64,000 nucleotides of DNA from Nematopogon swammerdamellus. Taxonomy: Eukaryota; Arthropoda; Insecta; Lepidoptera; Adelidae. The DNA lies in NCBI GenBank assembly GCA_946902875.1, contig OX336340.1:24195566-24259565 (forward strand), given 5' to 3'. The position numbers were made by a program, and so were the translations under genes. A model generated the notes under the pieces. It saw only the letters and a list, made by a program, of their open reading frames with translations, was not told where the DNA came from and searched no databases. This document shows, one piece after another, positions 62,683 through 64,000 of this stretch (within the stretch, counting starts at the first letter, position 1; every line of letters starts with the position of its first letter).

Positions 62683-62723
62683 TGATGGACTGCACGCGCC
62701 AGTCCGAAACGTCGGCCACAGTG
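62670..62723 (+). ncRNA. Hammerhead-ribozyme-like motif of the Penelope element
   Basis: CTGATGA (62679-62685) is followed by stem II (GGACTG at 62687-62692 and CAGTCC at 62700-62705, 7-nt loop). GAAACGTC follows (62706-62713). Stem I can form between CACT...GCC before the core and GGC...AGTG after it. Hammerheads with this minimal helix III are described for Penelope-like elements and may act as dimers. Activity is not proven. Confidence 0.7.
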
Positions 62724-62829
62724 ACCGCGAATTTCAACCATGGTAAGCCAAATACCAACCATAACATGTAATATTTTGTGTCGGGATCATCCTCGGATTC
62801 GGGTAATCTTAAAAGATTATCTCGCGATA
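62724..62829. other. Penelope element 3' flank
   Basis: No feature recognised. The element's boundary is uncertain and probably lies between 62765 and 62830. Confidence 0.35.
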
Positions 62830-63062
62830 GTCATCCCTACACGCCGCGGATCGCTTCTGCAGATCTTTCCTCTACAGAACCGGTAAACTCTGGAACGCTC
62901 TCCCTGTCTGCAGTCTCGGGCCCTTCAAGAGGGGCGTGAATGGGCACCTGTCAGGCCGGCATGGCATTCACAAACCCCGCATACGACCGAATGTCCATGA
63001 GCGTCGTTAGACACCTTATGGGTGGATAGGCACCATATGTCGCGCTTTCATTAAAAAAAAAG
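62830..63062 (+). mobile_element. LINE-M 3' end
   Basis: FCRSF-, KLWNALP- and RGVNGHLSGRHGI-coding sequence with the FPPKYSLGS part altered (CTCTCCCTGTCTGCAGTCTC). Ends CACCATATGTCGCGCTTTC and A-tail. Confidence 0.75.
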
Positions 63063-63350
63063 TTCTAATGAAGAAATATAAAAAGCGAGCACATGCTTAG
63101 TACTAACACATACAAAAATATATAACATTAAAAATCCCAAGTCAACTTCTAGTGTCCGATGCCAAATACAACTTTGGTGGCGACAGCATAAGATTCAATA
63201 TTGAATCGTGCAAGTTGACTGTCTGCGTCATACCTACTAGAGAACATGCAAGCAACAGTTCGAATATGTTAGTTTTCATAAACAAAACTAAAAAATATTT
63301 GCGTGAATTTATTAGTTTTCTCCGTGCATGGAATAAAACAAAATTGTATC
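63063..63350. other. No gene seen
   Basis: AT-rich spacer with a short unrecognised frame. Confidence 0.4.
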
Positions 63351-63667
63351 GTGTGGGGCCGGTACTTTAAAAGAATAGCCCCACTGCATCTCTCCCCGTG
63401 TATTTCGTAAAAGGCGACTAAGGGATGTGACTCCCTTCTTATATTACTAGGCGGTAGGGTTTAACCCGCCCGGGTTGGTACCACCTCACTGAATGAAAGG
63501 TCGGTCGAAACGGCTATGTAAATAGTGTGTGTTTTCCGTCCAGTTCAGTGTAGCCGGCACGACCGAAGGGAAGCACGGACGTGGCAACAAGTTCACTCGG
63601 TGTTATGGGCTGACATCACGGATGTTGCAGGTGATGTAGTCAACCGTGTCAGTTTCCATAAAAAAAT
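63351..63667 (+). mobile_element. Chimeric SINE-B/SINE-A, copy 3
   Basis: CGTGTGGGGCCGGTACTTTA and GGCGACTAAGGGATGTGA (SINE-B head), then CTCCCTTCTTATATTACTAG and the SINE-A body to CAGTTTCCATAAAAAAA. It is the clearest copy of the chimera. Confidence 0.88.
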
Positions 63668-64000
63668 CGCTACTTACACTTCTGTCAAAAAAGAAAATGG
63701 ACACCGAATATAAATAGCGTGTCCATTTTATGTTTAAAATGTTTTCTCCAGTTCGCAGCCTCCCCAAAATAGTCGTCGCGAGCCACTCTGGAGCCCGGCT
63801 CCCGTGCTGCGATTACCGCCACTCTTCGCTTTAATTCCATTCCTTCTTCGCGCCGCAATTAAATTGTTGAGGACGCCTCAAGTATCGGCCCCAGGAGTCG
63901 GTGGCGACATTCAATGGAATCCTAGTTGAGGAAGTATATTTTGTTCTTGGAAAAATTTACGTATCTGGTCGGCGGTGGTGCCCGTGTCGAAACATGATCT
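63668..64000. other. No supported gene; low-copy DNA
   Basis: 63740-63900 is GC-moderate and shared with nothing else here. The window ends inside this DNA. Confidence 0.4.

Overview
The window looks like insect genomic DNA, most probably from a moth or butterfly. The evidence is a telomere-type (TTAGG)n block, non-autonomous Helitrons ending in CTAG, several repeat families I know from lepidopteran genomes, and a mix of Ty3, Penelope-like, non-LTR and SINE elements. I found no host protein-coding exon, rRNA gene or functional tRNA gene that I can support. Family names below (SINE-A, LINE-M and so on) are working labels for repeats that recur within this window; they are not database names.

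The one large intact gene is the 1370-residue gag-pol polyprotein of a Ty3-type LTR retrotransposon (31514-36067). Its two 111-bp LTRs are identical by eye and it is flanked by AAAT repeats, so it looks like a recent insertion. A decayed Penelope-like element (about 61435-62765) keeps a GIY-YIG endonuclease frame. That frame's stop codon lies inside a hammerhead-ribozyme-like core. Five non-LTR families are present, almost all as 5'-truncated 3' ends: LINE-M and LINE-N (Jockey/CR1-like C-termini), LINE-R (RTE-like, TATG tail), LINE-T (TTTATTG tail), and a longer copy at 24600-25830. An R2/RTE-like C-terminus sits near 47200.

SINE-A dominates, with 17 full or partial copies. Its head joins a tRNA-like A box, a stretch of 5S rRNA and a tRNA-like B box. 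SINE-B has a (TATG)n tail. Three loci carry the same SINE-B/SINE-A fusion junction, so the chimera probably amplified as a unit. SINE-C has a Ser/Leu-type tRNA head. Repeat-F (11 pieces), Repeat-I, Repeat-J and Repeat-K are common interspersed repeats of uncertain class. DNA-transposon-like elements recognised by their ends and target duplications include a TTAA (piggyBac-like) MITE, a TTA (Harbinger-like) MITE, two TA (mariner-like) MITEs, and a foldback with a 9-bp duplication (MULE-like) that contains a tRNA-like segment.

Layout: 1-13.1 kb is mixed repeats with three clear foldback elements; 13.6-19.6 kb holds the TTAGG block, Helitrons and SINEs; 19.6-23 kb is mostly low-copy DNA; 23-31.5 kb holds SINE and LINE pieces; 31.5-36.1 kb is the Ty3 element; 36.3-49 kb is densely nested SINE, Repeat-F and LINE material; 49-64 kb has low-copy GC-rich blocks between LINE-M copies, minisatellites, the MULE-like foldback and the Penelope element. 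The low-copy GC-rich islands may be introns or intergenic regulatory DNA of a gene outside the window, but nothing in the sequence proves this.
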